A stretch of DNA of 64,000 nucleotides, taken from the NCBI GenBank assembly GCA_024305405.1, contig JAKNDB010000079.1, forward strand, positions 806,001-870,000, given 5' to 3'. The translations under genes and the position numbers were made by a program. The DNA is from Dirofilaria immitis. Lineage: Eukaryota > Nematoda > Chromadorea > Rhabditida > Onchocercidae. The notes under the pieces are model-generated. The model did no database searches. It had not been told where the DNA came from and saw nothing but the letters and a program-made list of their open reading frames with translations. Position 1 is the first letter of the stretch; each line of letters begins with the position of its first letter. This document shows, piece after piece, positions 25,836 through 38,625 of this stretch.

Positions 25836-28600
25836 TACAACTCTTCCAAGCCATTATCCAAATTAATTATCTCTTATTTAATTTGATATCCAATTATCAT
25901 TTTTATCAACTCCACCATTCTTCCTTTGAACTTTATTACAGTAGTGTATTATGAATAAAATTATCAGCATAATTATCATGTATATAATTTTAGTTTAATT
26001 ATTCCCATATCATTATCAAGGCAAATAGTTTCAGGATGAATTGACATACTGATTCCTACATCACGCTAAGCGCAAATAATTTCACGACAGATTAATATCT
26101 TAATTTTTGAGGATTGATAAATTAAATATCCAAATGAAAAAAGAATAATAGGAATGTTAATTTATTTTACACCTAAATTTAAGCTTCAATTTACATATTT
26201 GCTCTCCAACCTGTTCACTTCTTATTTTCTCTTTTTTAGTTCATATTTTACAACAGTACTTTGATAAATAAGAATATTTACTTGTTCTAAAAACATTTGC
26301 GCTTCAATAGTACATTACCGCCTGAGATAAATCTATTTCATGCTTATTTTATGATTTTTCCTAAACATATTACTAGCATTTAATATTTGGCATAAAAAAA
26401 TAGTATTTTAAAATAATAAAAGAAAAAAAAGGAGAAATGAAGAAAATAAATAAAAATTGAAATTAATTTAAAAATATAAACTGAATTGAATAATTAATAA
26501 TTAACTAAGAAATAAATTAATTAATCTTAAAAATTAATTAATCGTAATTTTGTAACAGAAATTTCAAAAGATAATTTTAAAAAAAATAAAATTATCACAA
26601 AATCTTTGGTAATTTAGATTATATTATATTATCATTGATATTTCGTTATAGATTATGCAAAAGTATAGCAAAAGCAAAAGATAAACAACAGATAAATAAT
26701 AAACAACAAAAAAACGAACAAAATTTTGAAAAAGAAATCTAAGTTCGAAAATATATTAAAATAAATTAATCAATCAATTATGGTTTATTTAATTTACGAG
26801 AAAAATAAACTTAAGAGAAGAAGAAGCAAAGCGGGAGAGAGGAATGAAGTGACACATCCGAGCGAGGGGAAGAAACAAGATGAACTATACGGAGCGGGGG
26901 AAGGAGATGAAGAAGGGAAGAAGGAAGGTACAATTTTCATTATGAAGTCAATTTCAAATTATAGTTTTAAAATGTTAGATAGTAGACGAGATTAAGAAAA
27001 ATAGCGAAAGAGAGGAAGAAATATTAAAAGATTAAATTTTTAAAATTAAAAATATTTCAGCATATCATTATTGGACCACTTGTTTTTAGGATATAAATTT
27101 GGAAATATTATTCATGGAATAGAATATATTGTATATAAATTGGAAATGAAATAAATGCTAATTATAATTTTATCATTTTTAACAATTCCTTAAATAACAG
27201 AAAGAAAATTTCAAAATATTCAAAATTTGCTAGTAAAATTATTCGAATTTTAATATACATATACAAAATAATTTCTTTCTATTCGTAAAAATAATCAATT
27301 TTTATTTTCAGTAATCTAAAAATATTAATCGAGAAATATTTATCTAATAAATATTAGATAAATATTGTATGTTTACTAAAATTCAAAAACATAAAACAAA
27401 AATATTAATTTAATATGTTTTTTATATTTTTTTACATAATATTAATTCGAATTAATACTGTTTATATTAATTTCGAATTTGTGTATAACATTTAAATAAC
27501 AATTTTATTGATATCTATTCTTGAATCATTGAAAATAAAAAATGAAGTAGTTTTTATTATGTAAAAAAAAATATAAAACGGAAATTTTTCTCTTATTAAA
27601 ATAAAAATATTAAATTGATGAAGCTAAATTTTTTTCTCCGCAAGAAATCAAAAATATGTATATTTTTGTCATTCTTATCAAACTGATAACGATTTTGAAA
27701 GTACTGAGAAAGGCTTGAAATTCAGCATATCATAAAGAGAAACAAAAATAAAAACAAAAAATGAAAGATAATGTAGATCAAATGTAGAATAAGTATTTGA
27801 ATAAAAATTGATTATCGATAATAAATAATTCTATTTATATATGTCATGAAAGTTTATTATTAAAATACAAAAATATAATGCAAAATAAACAATCCATTCA
27901 TTCTGTTTCATTTTTCCATTTTATATTCATAAAGAGAAAATTTTAATCCGAAAATGCTAATTAAATCGAATAATTTTCAATTCAATTTAGTAAATAAGAA
28001 ATGAATAACATTTTTTAGAAAATAATTATTTTAAGTATTGTTTGTATTTATTCTTTTCTTTTTCTTTAAAAGAAAAAATAAAACAAAATATTTTCCAAAT
28101 AACTAATACTGATCAATGAAATCAATTTCAATCGATTGTTTATTTGTAAAAAGCCTAAAAATAGACCTTAGATTAAACCTATTATGTAATTTCTGGAATT
28201 AGAATAAGCAACAACAAAACAACAACAACAGCAATAACAATAAAAATGTTCCGCAATAACAATAATAAAAATAGAACAATAAATTTAATAAAGCGTACAT
28301 ATAAAATGTTATAAAGTAAACAAAATGGAAAATATTAAAATGAAATTAATATACTTTAAATTAATATAAAACGATATAAATAAGAATAATATAAATAAAA
28401 ATTGTTTCATTAAATGTATTAAGTAAAAGGAAAATAAAACAAAATTATGTTTATATATTAAATATCGTTTAATATACTATGGTATTTGATCTATTTTTCT
28501 TGTTTTATTTTTCTTTTTCTGTTCTTTCAATATTTCATTTCTAATTAATTAATTAATTAATATTTAACAAAGTGTTTTGTTAAAAGTTATAAAAAAGCCA
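25836..28600. other. AT-rich intergenic DNA
   Basis: No confident gene beyond the weak candidate at 26780. It consists mostly of A/T homopolymer-rich sequence, with a small CAACAA/AATAAC run near 28210-28270. Confidence 0.45.
26780..26935 (+). CDS. Weak candidate exon, Lys/Glu-rich
   Basis: An ATG at 26780 opens a frame rich in Arg, Lys, Glu and Gly (RRRSKAGERNEVTHPSEG) to a possible donor GGAAG|GTACAA. The DNA is a purine-rich, GC-richer island of about 120 bp, which could equally be non-coding low complexity. No family is recognised and no downstream exon was found. Confidence 0.2.
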
Positions 28601-29339
28601 ACTAAAAATGCTTGTCTAACATTAAAACAAATTTATTTTTGTTGAAAAATTTTATTGAAAAAAATAGGGAATAAGAAAATAAAATTGATGAAAGGATCGA
28701 ATTGCTTTCGGTAAAGGAAAGGAAAAAAAATAATTTTAAAAATTTGTTTAAATGGTTGTAATAGCTGGAAGTGAAGTAGAAGATGGCAATGATGATGATA
28801 ATGATGATGATGATAATAATCATGATGATAATGATAATGACGATGAAATAGGATTAAGTTCTTTTAAAAGATGAAAAAAATTTTTAGGAAAAAGAGATGA
28901 TGAGAGAGGAAAGAAAAAATATATCCCAAAATTTCTTGAAAAAAATTTTAGGATAAGATTTTTGAAAAATAATAACAAATAATTTGTGGAAAAGATAATA
29001 TTATGATATTCTGGTGGTTATATATACACATATCGATGTGAGGATGAATGTTATTTGTTGTTTGTGTATATAGATAGATAGATAGTTGGATAGATGGATA
29101 TAAACTTGTTCGAGAATATGAGAAAACATATATATTTTATGAAGAGATGAAAATTGTTTGAAGAGATTTGAAATGCTAAAAGATTGTAAAAATTCGGGTA
29201 AATGCGGGGAGAGAGTGAAGGAATAAGAGAAGCGAAGAGAGGAGAAGTTTTAGTTTAAGCTTAGGAAATAAGAACTTTTAAGACTTAAACTGGATAACAT
29301 TTTAGCCAAACTTTTGTTTGTATTAATCTTCTCTTTAAA

Positions 29340-29550
29340 TGAAAGTGTTAAAAGGAATAGAAGAAGGAAGATGAGGAGGAAGAGGAAGAGAAAGAGGAGG
29401 AGGAGGAGGAGGCGGAGGAGGAGGAGGAGAAGGAAGGAAGGAAAAGAAAGCAAGGAAAAGGAAGGAAAGAAAAGGAAGGAAGGAAAAGAAAGGAAGGAAA
29501 AGGAAGGAAGGGAAAGGAAGGAAGGAAAAGGAAGGAAGGAAATGATAAGA
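29340..29550. repeat. Long homopurine tract (GGA/GAA/GGAAA)
   Basis: About 200 nt of almost pure purine on the plus strand. It begins with AAG/GAG, passes through a GGA run (29397-29430) and ends in GGAA/GGAAAAG repeats. The Arg/Lys-rich and Pro/Leu-rich frames on the two strands are artefacts of it. Confidence 0.93.
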
Positions 29551-30389
29551 TAATATTTTATCCCAAATTTTAATTTTATTTATACTTTTTTCAAAGATGG
29601 CAACTTTTTCGCCTAATTTTATTAAACTTAAAATTGGAAATTTTAAGTTTAAGTAAAAAGAAACGAATTTTTTCATAAATTTTATTTTATATTTATGAAA
29701 TAAAAAAATTTTCTTTATAAAATTGAAAAAGTTTTCAAACTTTCTTATTCGTTTATTTATTAAATTGGAAAAATTTGAAATGTCCGATTTCTTTTATTTA
29801 TTTGCTTTTTTCTTTAAAAAAATTTTTAGCAAAATATATGTGAGTATTTGTTTTGTTGTTTTTTGAAAGTTTCCAAAAATAGTTCTATCGAAGTTCAAAC
29901 TTAGTTTTGATATAACAAAAACAAAAACAAAAATTTTTTCTCGCTTTCTTTTCCTTTCTTTCTCTCTTTCTCTTCTTATTTCGTTTCTATTTTTTGTTGA
30001 AATCTTAATTTTCAAGCCTTATAGAAAATGAATTGATTATAAATATTTTGTTATTAGAGAAGAAAGCACCTATGAAATGGCAAAAAATAAAAATAAATAA
30101 ATAAGTTTGAGAAGTAGCTAAAGCATTGAAAGAGAAATATTTTTCTCGAAGTCGATTATCTCGAATGCTTGTAAACTAAATTTCTCTCTTTACTACTATT
30201 CCTCTTTTACCAGCTGGTTGATGTTGTTAGGATAATCGGGGAAGAAGAGGAGAAAATTCTTGAGTTCTCGAACCAAAAATTCTCGTTTTTCGATATGATC
30301 TGTTACATCATTACGAATCAGACAGAGAGATAGATAAATATGTAAGCAAGGGGATCATCCATCTCCCACGCAACATTTTATTCAACTGT

Positions 30390-30450
30390 AGCTCGAGCTC
30401 GAGTCCAAAGTCGAGCTCAAATCTCAGCTTTAGCTTAAAAGCTCGAGATT
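30390..30450. repeat. Cluster of GCTCGAG palindromes
   Basis: AGCTCGAGCTCGAG (30390-30403), TCGAGCTC (30411-30418) and AGCTCGAG (30440-30447) lie within 60 bp, with AGCTTTAGCTT between them. The cluster is unusual in DNA this poor in G and C. Confidence 0.8.
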
Positions 30451-30597
30451 CAAACTCAGACTATATAGTAGTATTAGCATTTCTAATTTGCTTCTTTTAC
30501 ACCACACAGCTCTTTATTTGCGTCTCTTTTCCAAGATAACTTTAAATTTTCTTCTTGAATATTTTAGAGAGAGAGAAAAGGTAATAGGAGAAGAAAG

Positions 30598-30607
30598 AAA
30601 GGGAGAG

Positions 30608-30694
<87 letters not shown>

Positions 30695-30697
30695 AAT
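30598..30697. repeat. (GAAA)n microsatellite
   Basis: About 22 consecutive GAAA units after a GGGAGAGA lead-in. Confidence 0.97.
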
Positions 30698-30944
30698 AAA
30701 CAACAAATTCCTGTACTTAATTTGTTGTTTTAACATTTAAACCAAAATTTTCTCCTTCCTTTTTCATTCTCATTTCTCTCATTTTACCTGTCTATTTTCA
30801 TCATCAAACTTTCTTGCAAAAATTTCAGCCACAAAATTATTGTAAAATTAAAATTTTTCTTTAACAAATTTTGAAAGAAACCGTAACAAAACAAATATTT
30901 TGCATAAATTTTATCATTTCTGTCTTTTATTCTTTTCTTTTATT

Positions 30945-31140
30945 ATTAACTATTAATAATAATTAATTATTTAGTAATGAATCACTCATATTTTATTAGT
31001 ATTAATCAAATTTTATTTTAGTAATCGATTGTTTTATAATAAATTACTTATTTTATTAATATTAAATCTCTTTTACTGTTTACTATTAATGATAATTAAT
31101 TATTTAGTAATGAATTGGTCATATTTTATTAATGTTATTT
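30945..31140. repeat. Direct repeat of about 55 bp, two copies
   Basis: ACTATTAATAATAATTAATT and the following TTAGTAATGAAT...TCATATTTTATTA occur near 30947 and again near 31083 with few differences. Confidence 0.7.
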
Positions 31141-31791
31141 AAACATTAATAATAATAATAAAAAGAAATGAATGAAAAAAAGGATAAATATTTTCTCAAT
31201 ATTTAAGTAATCGAAAGGATAAATACAATTGAGAACTATAAAAAATGAATTAATCAATTTTTAATTTCAAATTTTTCATCAGATTATCAGAATAATCTTA
31301 TCTTATCCTATACTTATCCAATTAATTCAAAAACTATTCGAATTTTCTGTATTTTTATATACTTAATTTTCCTTATTAATTGTTCTAAATGTATTAAAAA
31401 ATAATTGTTTTTATTTTGGTATACACTTATCAAATTGGTAATTATACATCTATTTAGTATTAGAAGGATTGACATTTAATAATAGAACGAAATTTCAAAT
31501 TTGTTTAATAACATTTTAATATCTCGAATAATAAATCTTTTCCCAATTTATTGAATTCAAAGAAAATTAATTACAAAATTCTGAATAAAAGAGAAAATTT
31601 TTTCAACATTTCGCTGATGAAAAACATAAATGTTATTATTGCTACCAATTATCATTATTAGTTTTTATCATCACCATTATCGTTACTATCATTACCATTA
31701 TTATTGTTATTACTATTATCATTATTATTGTCATTATTATTACTAGTATTATTATTATTATTGTCATTACCACGATTATTATCAATTGCAG

Positions 31792-31898
31792 GATGGCGTT
31801 TGTTTGAGAATGAAACTGGCAAATTTTATCGTTATATTAACATGAATTTGCAAGGATTTAATAAGGGAATAATGATTTCGATAAGAAAGCGAATTTAA
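31792..31898 (+). CDS. Candidate terminal exon of an unrecognised gene
   Basis: After an acceptor-like ATCAATTGCAG, a frame reads WRLFENETGKFYRYINMNLQ and continues to TAA at 31896-31898. AATAAA follows at once (31899-31904), as expected at a compact 3' end. The composition is balanced and protein-like, in contrast to the ATT/ATC microsatellite just upstream. No upstream exon was found, so it could also be a chance frame or a gene remnant. Confidence 0.3.
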
Positions 31899-32175
31899 AA
31901 TAAAAATTTATTTACTTAAGATTATTAGCATATAATCGATAATCGTTGTTAAATTCATCATGGAAATTTATTTATTTTGAGTTTGTAAAGATTAATTGTT
32001 ATAATTGTTCGAATTACTATCATTACAAACACGAGAGAAAATGATCAGCGACAGGGATAATAATAATAACGGCGATTGATTAGTGATCTTGATATGAAAG
32101 CAAATTAAAAATAGAAATTTATTTACCTAAAATTATTACCATATAACTGTTCAAATTGGTATCATTAAAAGAAAA
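31885..32175. repeat. Direct duplication of about 60 bp
   Basis: AAATTTATTTACTTAAGATT with ATTAGCATATAA (from 31902) and AAATTTATTTACCTAAAATT with ATTACCATATAA (from 32115) are diverged copies about 213 bp apart. Confidence 0.6.
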
Positions 32176-32449
32176 TAGAAAATGACAAAGATGATAAATA
32201 ATGATAAATAATCATTTATTATCTATAAAAGATTTTTAAGAGATAGCTCAATGAATATTATAATAATTGGTAATAACACAATAGGTAAAATATTAGTGAT
32301 GGCATTTATGTAAAGTGTAAATTGTCAATTGCTGATATTAAGAAGATAGATGATAATTTGCTTAGAGAAGGAGGAAAAATCGAGATCAAAAAAAGAAAGA
32401 AAGAGAGAAAGAAAGAAACTAGAACTAGTTGGACAATAAACATGTAAAA

Positions 32450-32488
<39 letters not shown>

Positions 32489-32525
32489 ACGATGATGATG
32501 ATGATGGTGACAACAGCGATGATGA
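32450..32525. repeat. (GAT)n microsatellite
   Basis: Uninterrupted ATG/GAT trinucleotides with minor interruptions at the 3' end. Confidence 0.95.
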
Positions 32526-33369
32526 ATGAAATTTTAACTCATTGAAAAGCAAATTTTACAAGACTAAAACAAATGCGGTAAATAAAATGGTACAGCTAGT
32601 AAACCGAAACCAGAAAGGATAATCTATAAAGAAATTGGGATTTGATCCATTATCTTCTATTAAATCGATTCAAAACTTATATACATAAATACTGAATTTA
32701 TATTCAAAATTTCTAGTATTCAATTTTTTGATTTATTGCACTAAATTATGAAAGCGAAATGTTATTTTTTTTGCAATTTTTTATATTTATATATACAGCC
32801 ATTTTATTGCAGAAATTTTTATGTTTAATGAAATATATATATATATATATATATATATTTAGAGAGAGGAGAGAGATAAAAAGAGAAAAGAGAGATAGAG
32901 TGAAAAGAGAATTATTTCGAGAGCAAACTTCAAGCTAAGAAATTTGAATTTATTTTCCAAATTTTTAGTATTATATTTTTTAATGCATTGCATCGAATTA
33001 TAAGCATCGGATGTTAGCTAGGTGTAGTAATGATAATATTAATAATAATGAATGATGACAATAATGATAATGATAATAATGTATCTGATAAAGCTCTTGT
33101 ATATTAATAGCTATAAAAAGTTAAAAATCTCTGTTGTTTTAGTCTTCAAATTTTTGGTATTATATTTTCATAATTTATTGTATTAAATTATAAAAATGAA
33201 TATTAGCTAAATATAACGATAATGATAATAATGATAGGAAAAAAATGCCAAATATAATAATGGAAATAATAACTGATAAATGATAAAAGAATCTAATTGT
33301 TTGTTAAAAGTTTCATTAAATAATAGAATTAAAAAAGCAAAAAAGAATAATATATTATAAAATTAATTC

Positions 33370-33370
33370 A

Positions 33371-33440
<70 letters not shown>

Positions 33441-33475
33441 TGTATATATGTATATATATATATATTATGTATAAA
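33370..33475. repeat. (AT)n microsatellite
   Basis: Two long TA-dinucleotide blocks separated by TATATGTATATATG. Confidence 0.95.
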
Positions 33476-34599
33476 ATACATAATATATTTCAAATTTCAT
33501 TTGTTTTTTAATATTTAAAATAATTAAAAAAGAATTAATAACAATGATGATAAATATAGGAATAAAATGAAAAGAGAAAAAGGAAATAAAAAATCGCGAC
33601 AACAAGACAGGACAGTTAAATTAAAAAAAAAAAAATGACGAAAAACCGATTTCATGAATTTACTTTCAATAAATAAATATATTGTTATGAGAGAAATAGA
33701 ATAATTATGAAAGAGAAGTAAAACTATAAACAATATGATAAAAACATTACTCAATATTGAAATAAAAATTATTAAAATAAATAAAATAAAGTGGTAAACA
33801 AAGATATTGAAAATTGTGAACAATATAATATAATAGAAAGCATGATAAAAGAAATAATAATTTGTATAGATTAAATGAAAAAATTCTTTAATAAAGTTTC
33901 CTATTTTATTTATTTGCTTATTTGTTTACTTCTTTGATTTCAGATTATCAGAATATAACTGCTGTATAAAATAATCTAGCGTAATAAAAAATTATTTGTT
34001 GAAATTAAATATAAATTTTAAAATTTTAATTTATCTAAAAATTAAACTTTTTAACTAAGCTATGATTGAGTGATTTCAATAACTGTTCCTATATTAATTT
34101 AAAAAAAACCATAAAAATTTGAAATTTAATTTTATACAAATTTTTTCTCAAAAATTATATTCGAATTTATTTTTATAAGACATAATATAATTTGCCACCT
34201 TATTATACCTCTACATTATATATATATATATACATATATATACATGTATATATATATACTTGAAAAAGAAAAAATGATATTATTAATTATATTATTTAAT
34301 TATAATCGTATATTTTATAGCGTACGTATTAAAACACGTCCGTCTAACTGATAATTATTAATAAAAATTATTTTCTAAGAATTTTATAATATATTATTTA
34401 ATTATAAAAATTATATTAATTTTTGATTAAATTCTAATTTTTAGACAAATATAAATATACCTATTAATAGGATAAAATATTTAAAACAAAGCAAAAATCT
34501 AATTTACTAAATTATAACAAATTCTCGGGAAAAGTGTTGAATTTCTGAAATAATGGAAATGTTATTTGCTTAAAATATTTTTTTCAATTTAAAAACCAA

Positions 34600-34890
34600 T
34601 TTTTAGAATGTCAATTTTTATTAATAAGCAACAGAAAGGAAGCAAATTTCGAATTTTTATAATTCAAATTTTTGTGAATAAACAATAATAAATATGTTAA
34701 ATTTTCAAATTTTATAGCTTAATTTCTCATTAACAAACAATAAATAAGTTGATTTAAAATTTTATAAAATTTAAATTTCTTGTTTATCAGCATGAAGTAG
34801 GAAAAATTTTGAATTTCTATTAGTTCGAATTTTATTAACAAACAACAGTAAATAATAAATTAGTTCATAAATTTTATACAAAATAATTAT
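34600..34890. repeat. Diverged tandem repeat, about 80-bp unit
   Basis: Three to four copies of AATTTTTATTAACAAACAAC, each followed by an AGTAAATAA-like and an AAATTTTATA-like segment (near 34610, 34668, 34730 and 34850). Confidence 0.5.
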
Positions 34891-35136
34891 TAAACGATTG
34901 AAAATTATAACTCAAATTTTAGGCAAATTACTATCAATTTAAAAGTTTAAAATTTCCATTACTCTATCACAATTCTCTTATTTTTCTAATTGTTATATGA
35001 AACGATATATTATCGATAAATTATTAATAATTTCATTATAAAAAGAAATGGTAAATATGCTAAGTTGAGAAAAGATGAAATTGATTGATTTTTTTTTTTT
35101 GAAAAATGAACGAAGAAAAATGGTTAAAATTTAAAA

Positions 35137-35328
35137 ATGATGAAATGTAGCAATTTCATTCTTTTTTTTACTTTCTTTTTATTAACATTAAAGTGCGACA
35201 GTAATAGTTGGCGAAGAAAAATGATCAAACAGGTAAACATTAATTATAAAAAGGAACCTATTCTTGATTTGTTGAAAAGGGAGGCGAAACGAGGAGAGGG
35301 AATCATACCTGTGCAGAAAATTGGATAA
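35137..35328 (+). CDS. Candidate small secreted protein or peptide precursor
   Basis: A 63-codon frame starts with a strong signal-peptide-like leader (MMKCSNFILFFTFFLLTLKC). A short basic tail follows with dibasic sites (WRRK, LLKREAKRGEG) and a C-terminal Gly. AATAAA lies 26 nt after the stop (35354-35359). The layout (leader, KR sites, terminal Gly as a possible amide donor) recalls a neuropeptide-like precursor, but no known peptide is recognised. Alternatively the leader alone is a first exon, because CAG|GTAAAC at 35230-35238 is a good donor in phase 0 after 32 codons. Either reading supports a secreted product; expression is unproven. Confidence 0.35.
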   Translation: MMKCSNFILFFTFFLLTLKCDSNSWRRKMIKQVNINYKKEPILDLLKREAKRGEGIIPVQKIG

Positions 35329-35353
35329 TTTTTAAAAAAATAGAAAAGATAAG

Positions 35354-35359
35354 AATAAA
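35354..35359 (+). terminator. AATAAA polyadenylation signal candidate
   Basis: Canonical hexamer 26 nt past the stop of the small secreted-protein candidate. In DNA this A-rich it could be a chance match. Confidence 0.35.
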
Positions 35360-35689
35360 AAAAGAAACCTATAAATTGATAAATGATAGCATATAGCATA
35401 TTTATAAATGGAAATGAAATATCTTTTAAAAAATATACTTTTCTTATTCCAATTAATATTATCTCGTTGATCTTTCTCTTTTTTGTTTGTCTTTCATTAA
35501 TTAATTTCGTTTTTTCTCTTTCTCTTATTACTAAAATATTATCATTGCATTTTAATTTCATAAGATTTTTTATTAATTAATTACTAATTGATTGGGATAT
35601 CTCTCTTCAAATAATTATTAAATTAATTATGTCTTTACAGGCATATATATTTATTGATATACTGATTGGTAATGTAGAATTCAATTAAT

Positions 35690-36370
35690 ATCCATTAGTA
35701 TTATATTGGCATACTTAAGTATTCTATTATATTAGTATTATAGTATTGTATTTTTAAGCATCACATATATTTATATCCAACAAAATTTTTAGTAATTTGT
35801 TCTGTAGAAAGGAGACGAAAGAATTAAAATAATTAATTATCTAATTTAAATATTATCAATGAATCATTTTGTTCAAATGTATTTTGCTGACTAATTTGAA
35901 TGTTTTCTAATGAATTATTGGTTCAGCTATATATATATATATATACATTCATATATTATTTGCAATTCAATTAACAGTTTGAAGTACGATTAATATTCTT
36001 CCTATTTTTAAGTGTTATATATTCGAGTAAAATTTTATTTATAAATGATTTGTTTATGAAAAAGTTTTAGCTTAAATATCGATGGATCATTTTATTTACA
36101 TGTAATTGTCAACTAATTTGAATAGTTTCTCTGTAATTATTAACTAATTTGAATATATATATATATATATATATATATTACGGTTTAATTATATATAGAT
36201 AGCGTTATGTTTACATATAATGTTGCTAATTTAATTAATATTCTTTCTATTTTTAACTGCCAATATATTTAAGAAAAGTCTATAATAATTTCTTGATGGA
36301 AAAAAAAGAAAAAAATAGAATAATTAATTCATAACTTAATTTAAATGATTGTCGATGAATAATTTAAGTA
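35690..36370. repeat. Three-copy diverged tandem repeat, about 245-bp unit
   Basis: Copies share TTAATATTCTTCCTATTTTT (clear at 35988 and 36234, weaker near 35680) and a later TTAAATATTATCAATGAATC-like segment (35845, 36070, 36335). Two copies carry an internal (TA)n run (35930-35945 and 36156-36178). Confidence 0.6.
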
Positions 36371-37464
36371 AAATAATTCGATATTTTTCCTATTTTCTTT
36401 TTTAAATTTACTTTTTAAAAATTTACGGTAGCATTAATCGAAGGAATTAATTTAAAAAATTAAAATTAAATTGAGTTTAAGTAAACTTTTTTAAAAAATA
36501 TGTAATAATTTTTAGTAATTAGAAAAAATATTAAAATAAATTTTACAATATTAATTTTGAAGCTAAGTAATTGATAGATGGCAATTGAATTCAAAAACTA
36601 TTGTGAAATTTAACTTTTTTCCAAAACAAATTATCACAATTTATCAGTTATTCTCTAAATACATGTCATATTTAAAAATAGATGAAATATTATCAAAAAT
36701 ATTATCAAATTTCAAATATTGTTAAATAATTTATATAAAATGTGAAAATTAAATGATAATCAATTATGAAATCTTTTTGTAAACAAATTAAGTTTCTATC
36801 ATTCATAAATTTTTGATCTTTTGGTTTATGAATTATTTTATATTCTTGATGACTTTATGAACTATTTAATTCTATGGTATTTAATTACATTAATGAAAAA
36901 TTAAAGAAAAAGAAAACAGGAAAAAATCAATGGGAAATAGATATCTAAAATAGAAAATATATAATAAGAAAAATAAATAGCGATGATAAGCTTATCTTAT
37001 AAAATTTAACTTAAAATTCGAATTTAAAATTTAATCAAATAATTAAAAGCGAATTAAAAAGAATATTTGCCATTTGTAAATTTTAATTAATTATTTATAA
37101 AAATATCGAAAAACAATTCTGCAAATCTTAGATGATGAGAAATAGTATTTTAAATTTAATTATTTCAAATAATTAGATTGTTGTTAGGTTTAAGAAAAAA
37201 AAATTTTAACAATAATTATGAGCTAATAATTGAAATTTCGTCTTTTACGAATTTATATACGGAAATTGTTAATATTTTTATTCATTCTCTCATGTTTATG
37301 AATAATTTTAAAATGTTCTCAGAATTAATGATAAATGATAAGATTTTAAATTAAAAAAGGAAAAAAAGGAAACCTGATTAAATAGTTAAAATTGTATATT
37401 TCGATGTAAACTTTTTTTAAAAATTACTTGTATTTTTGGATTAAATGAAAAGAAATAAGCTTAA
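36371..37464. other. AT-rich intergenic DNA, nothing seen
   Basis: Homopolymer-rich sequence without supported features. Confidence 0.5.
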
Positions 37465-37760
37465 TTAATAATTAAAAATTCGACCTGATATAAACCATTT
37501 CAAGAATTCATCAAATTGCTTGCTCCCTTTCTGTTCAATGCATAATTCAGGGATTCGAGAATGGAACAATTGAAGTGATTGAAAATTGCAAAAATGTTTG
37601 AAATGAGTAGTAGTGCATATACAACAATATGGTTTTAGGTGACAACTCGACAATAACATGATTGGTAATGATGTCGGAATTTAGGCGATAATGCATTAGT
37701 CTGAATTTGATTGCCCTAAATTCCAGAAAATGCGGGTCGAATCGTTCTATGCAAATACGT
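37465..37760 (-). pseudogene. Possible coding remnant, unrecognised
   Basis: A less AT-biased, non-repetitive block. On the minus strand one frame reads LMHYRLNSDIITNHVIVELS... and stops near 37547. Another, open from 37659, continues through FHSRIPELCIEQKGSKQFDE to a possible donor TATATCAG|GTCGAA. Joining the two would need a frame change around 37550-37600. It may be an exon with an indel, or a decayed gene fragment. No family is recognised. Confidence 0.25.
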
Positions 37761-37776
37761 ACATACATATATACAT

Positions 37777-37780
<4 letters not shown>

Positions 37781-37818
<38 letters not shown>
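37781..37818. repeat. (AC)n microsatellite
   Basis: About 18 AC units preceded by ATACATAC tetranucleotides. Confidence 0.96.
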
Positions 37819-37821
<3 letters not shown>

Positions 37822-38328
37822 CACTCAATAGACATATATACACAGATATAAAAGCATACATAAATTTATATAAAAATTTAAATTTCACAAATACAAATAT
37901 TTACGTTTGGAAAATGACGGACATAAATTTGTTGATAAAATATGAAGTTATCTATTTTGGCTATATATTTATTCAAAATATTTATAATATGTCATTGTAT
38001 AATGTTTTGACATGAATGGATTATTATTGTAATGTTTGATAAGAATAAGTTATCATTGTTATGCTTGATAAAGATAAGTTGTCATTATAATATTTGGTAA
38101 GAATAGATTATGATAAATTAGATTTAAATTTATCATATCTGTTTCATATTGTTGACAAATTTAAAATGAAAGTTTTTCTTTTTAAATTTTTCAAAAATTA
38201 ATCAAATAACAATAATATATGTGTAATATTTGCAATTTAAATAATTCATTCGTTTTAAATTATATAATGAAAAATTGACATATTTCAATGTGTTAGTGGA
38301 AAAAGCATTCCCGAGGAAAAAATCAAAA

Positions 38329-38625
38329 AAATTGACTATATTTCAAATTCTCGAATATAAAAATTGATGAAATTGATAATATTTGAAGTTCTCGAACATA
38401 AACATCGATGAGATTGTAATATTTTAGACTTGCAACTACAGAACTTGGAGAAACTGGCAATATTTCAAGCTCATTAATGTAGAGATCGAAGGAATGCTAA
38501 TATTTCAAACTTTCGGATTTAAAAGTTGAAAAAATTAAAACATTTTGAAGATTCAAATACAAGAATCGAAAATTTTGGAATTAATTCCAAATTCTTGAAT
38601 GTAAAAATCGGCGAAGTTGCGCTTG
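38329..38625. repeat. 41-bp degenerate tandem repeat
   Basis: At least seven imperfect units of AATATTTCAAACTCTCGAAT followed by a TAAAAATTGATGAAATTG-like part. Period is about 39-42 bp. The 63-codon plus-strand frame at 38526-38717 overlaps its end and is not a supported gene. Confidence 0.75.

Noticed and set aside
25546..25854. 102-codon minus-strand frame
   Set aside because: It follows the 32-bp minisatellite; residues repeat with the DNA unit and no splice signals support it.
29314..29676. Arg/Lys-rich plus frame and Pro/Leu-rich minus frame
   Set aside because: Both are translations of the homopurine tract.
30488..30736. Lys-Glu-Arg repeat frame and its antisense Phe-Leu-Ser frame
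   Set aside because: Translation of (GAAA)n.
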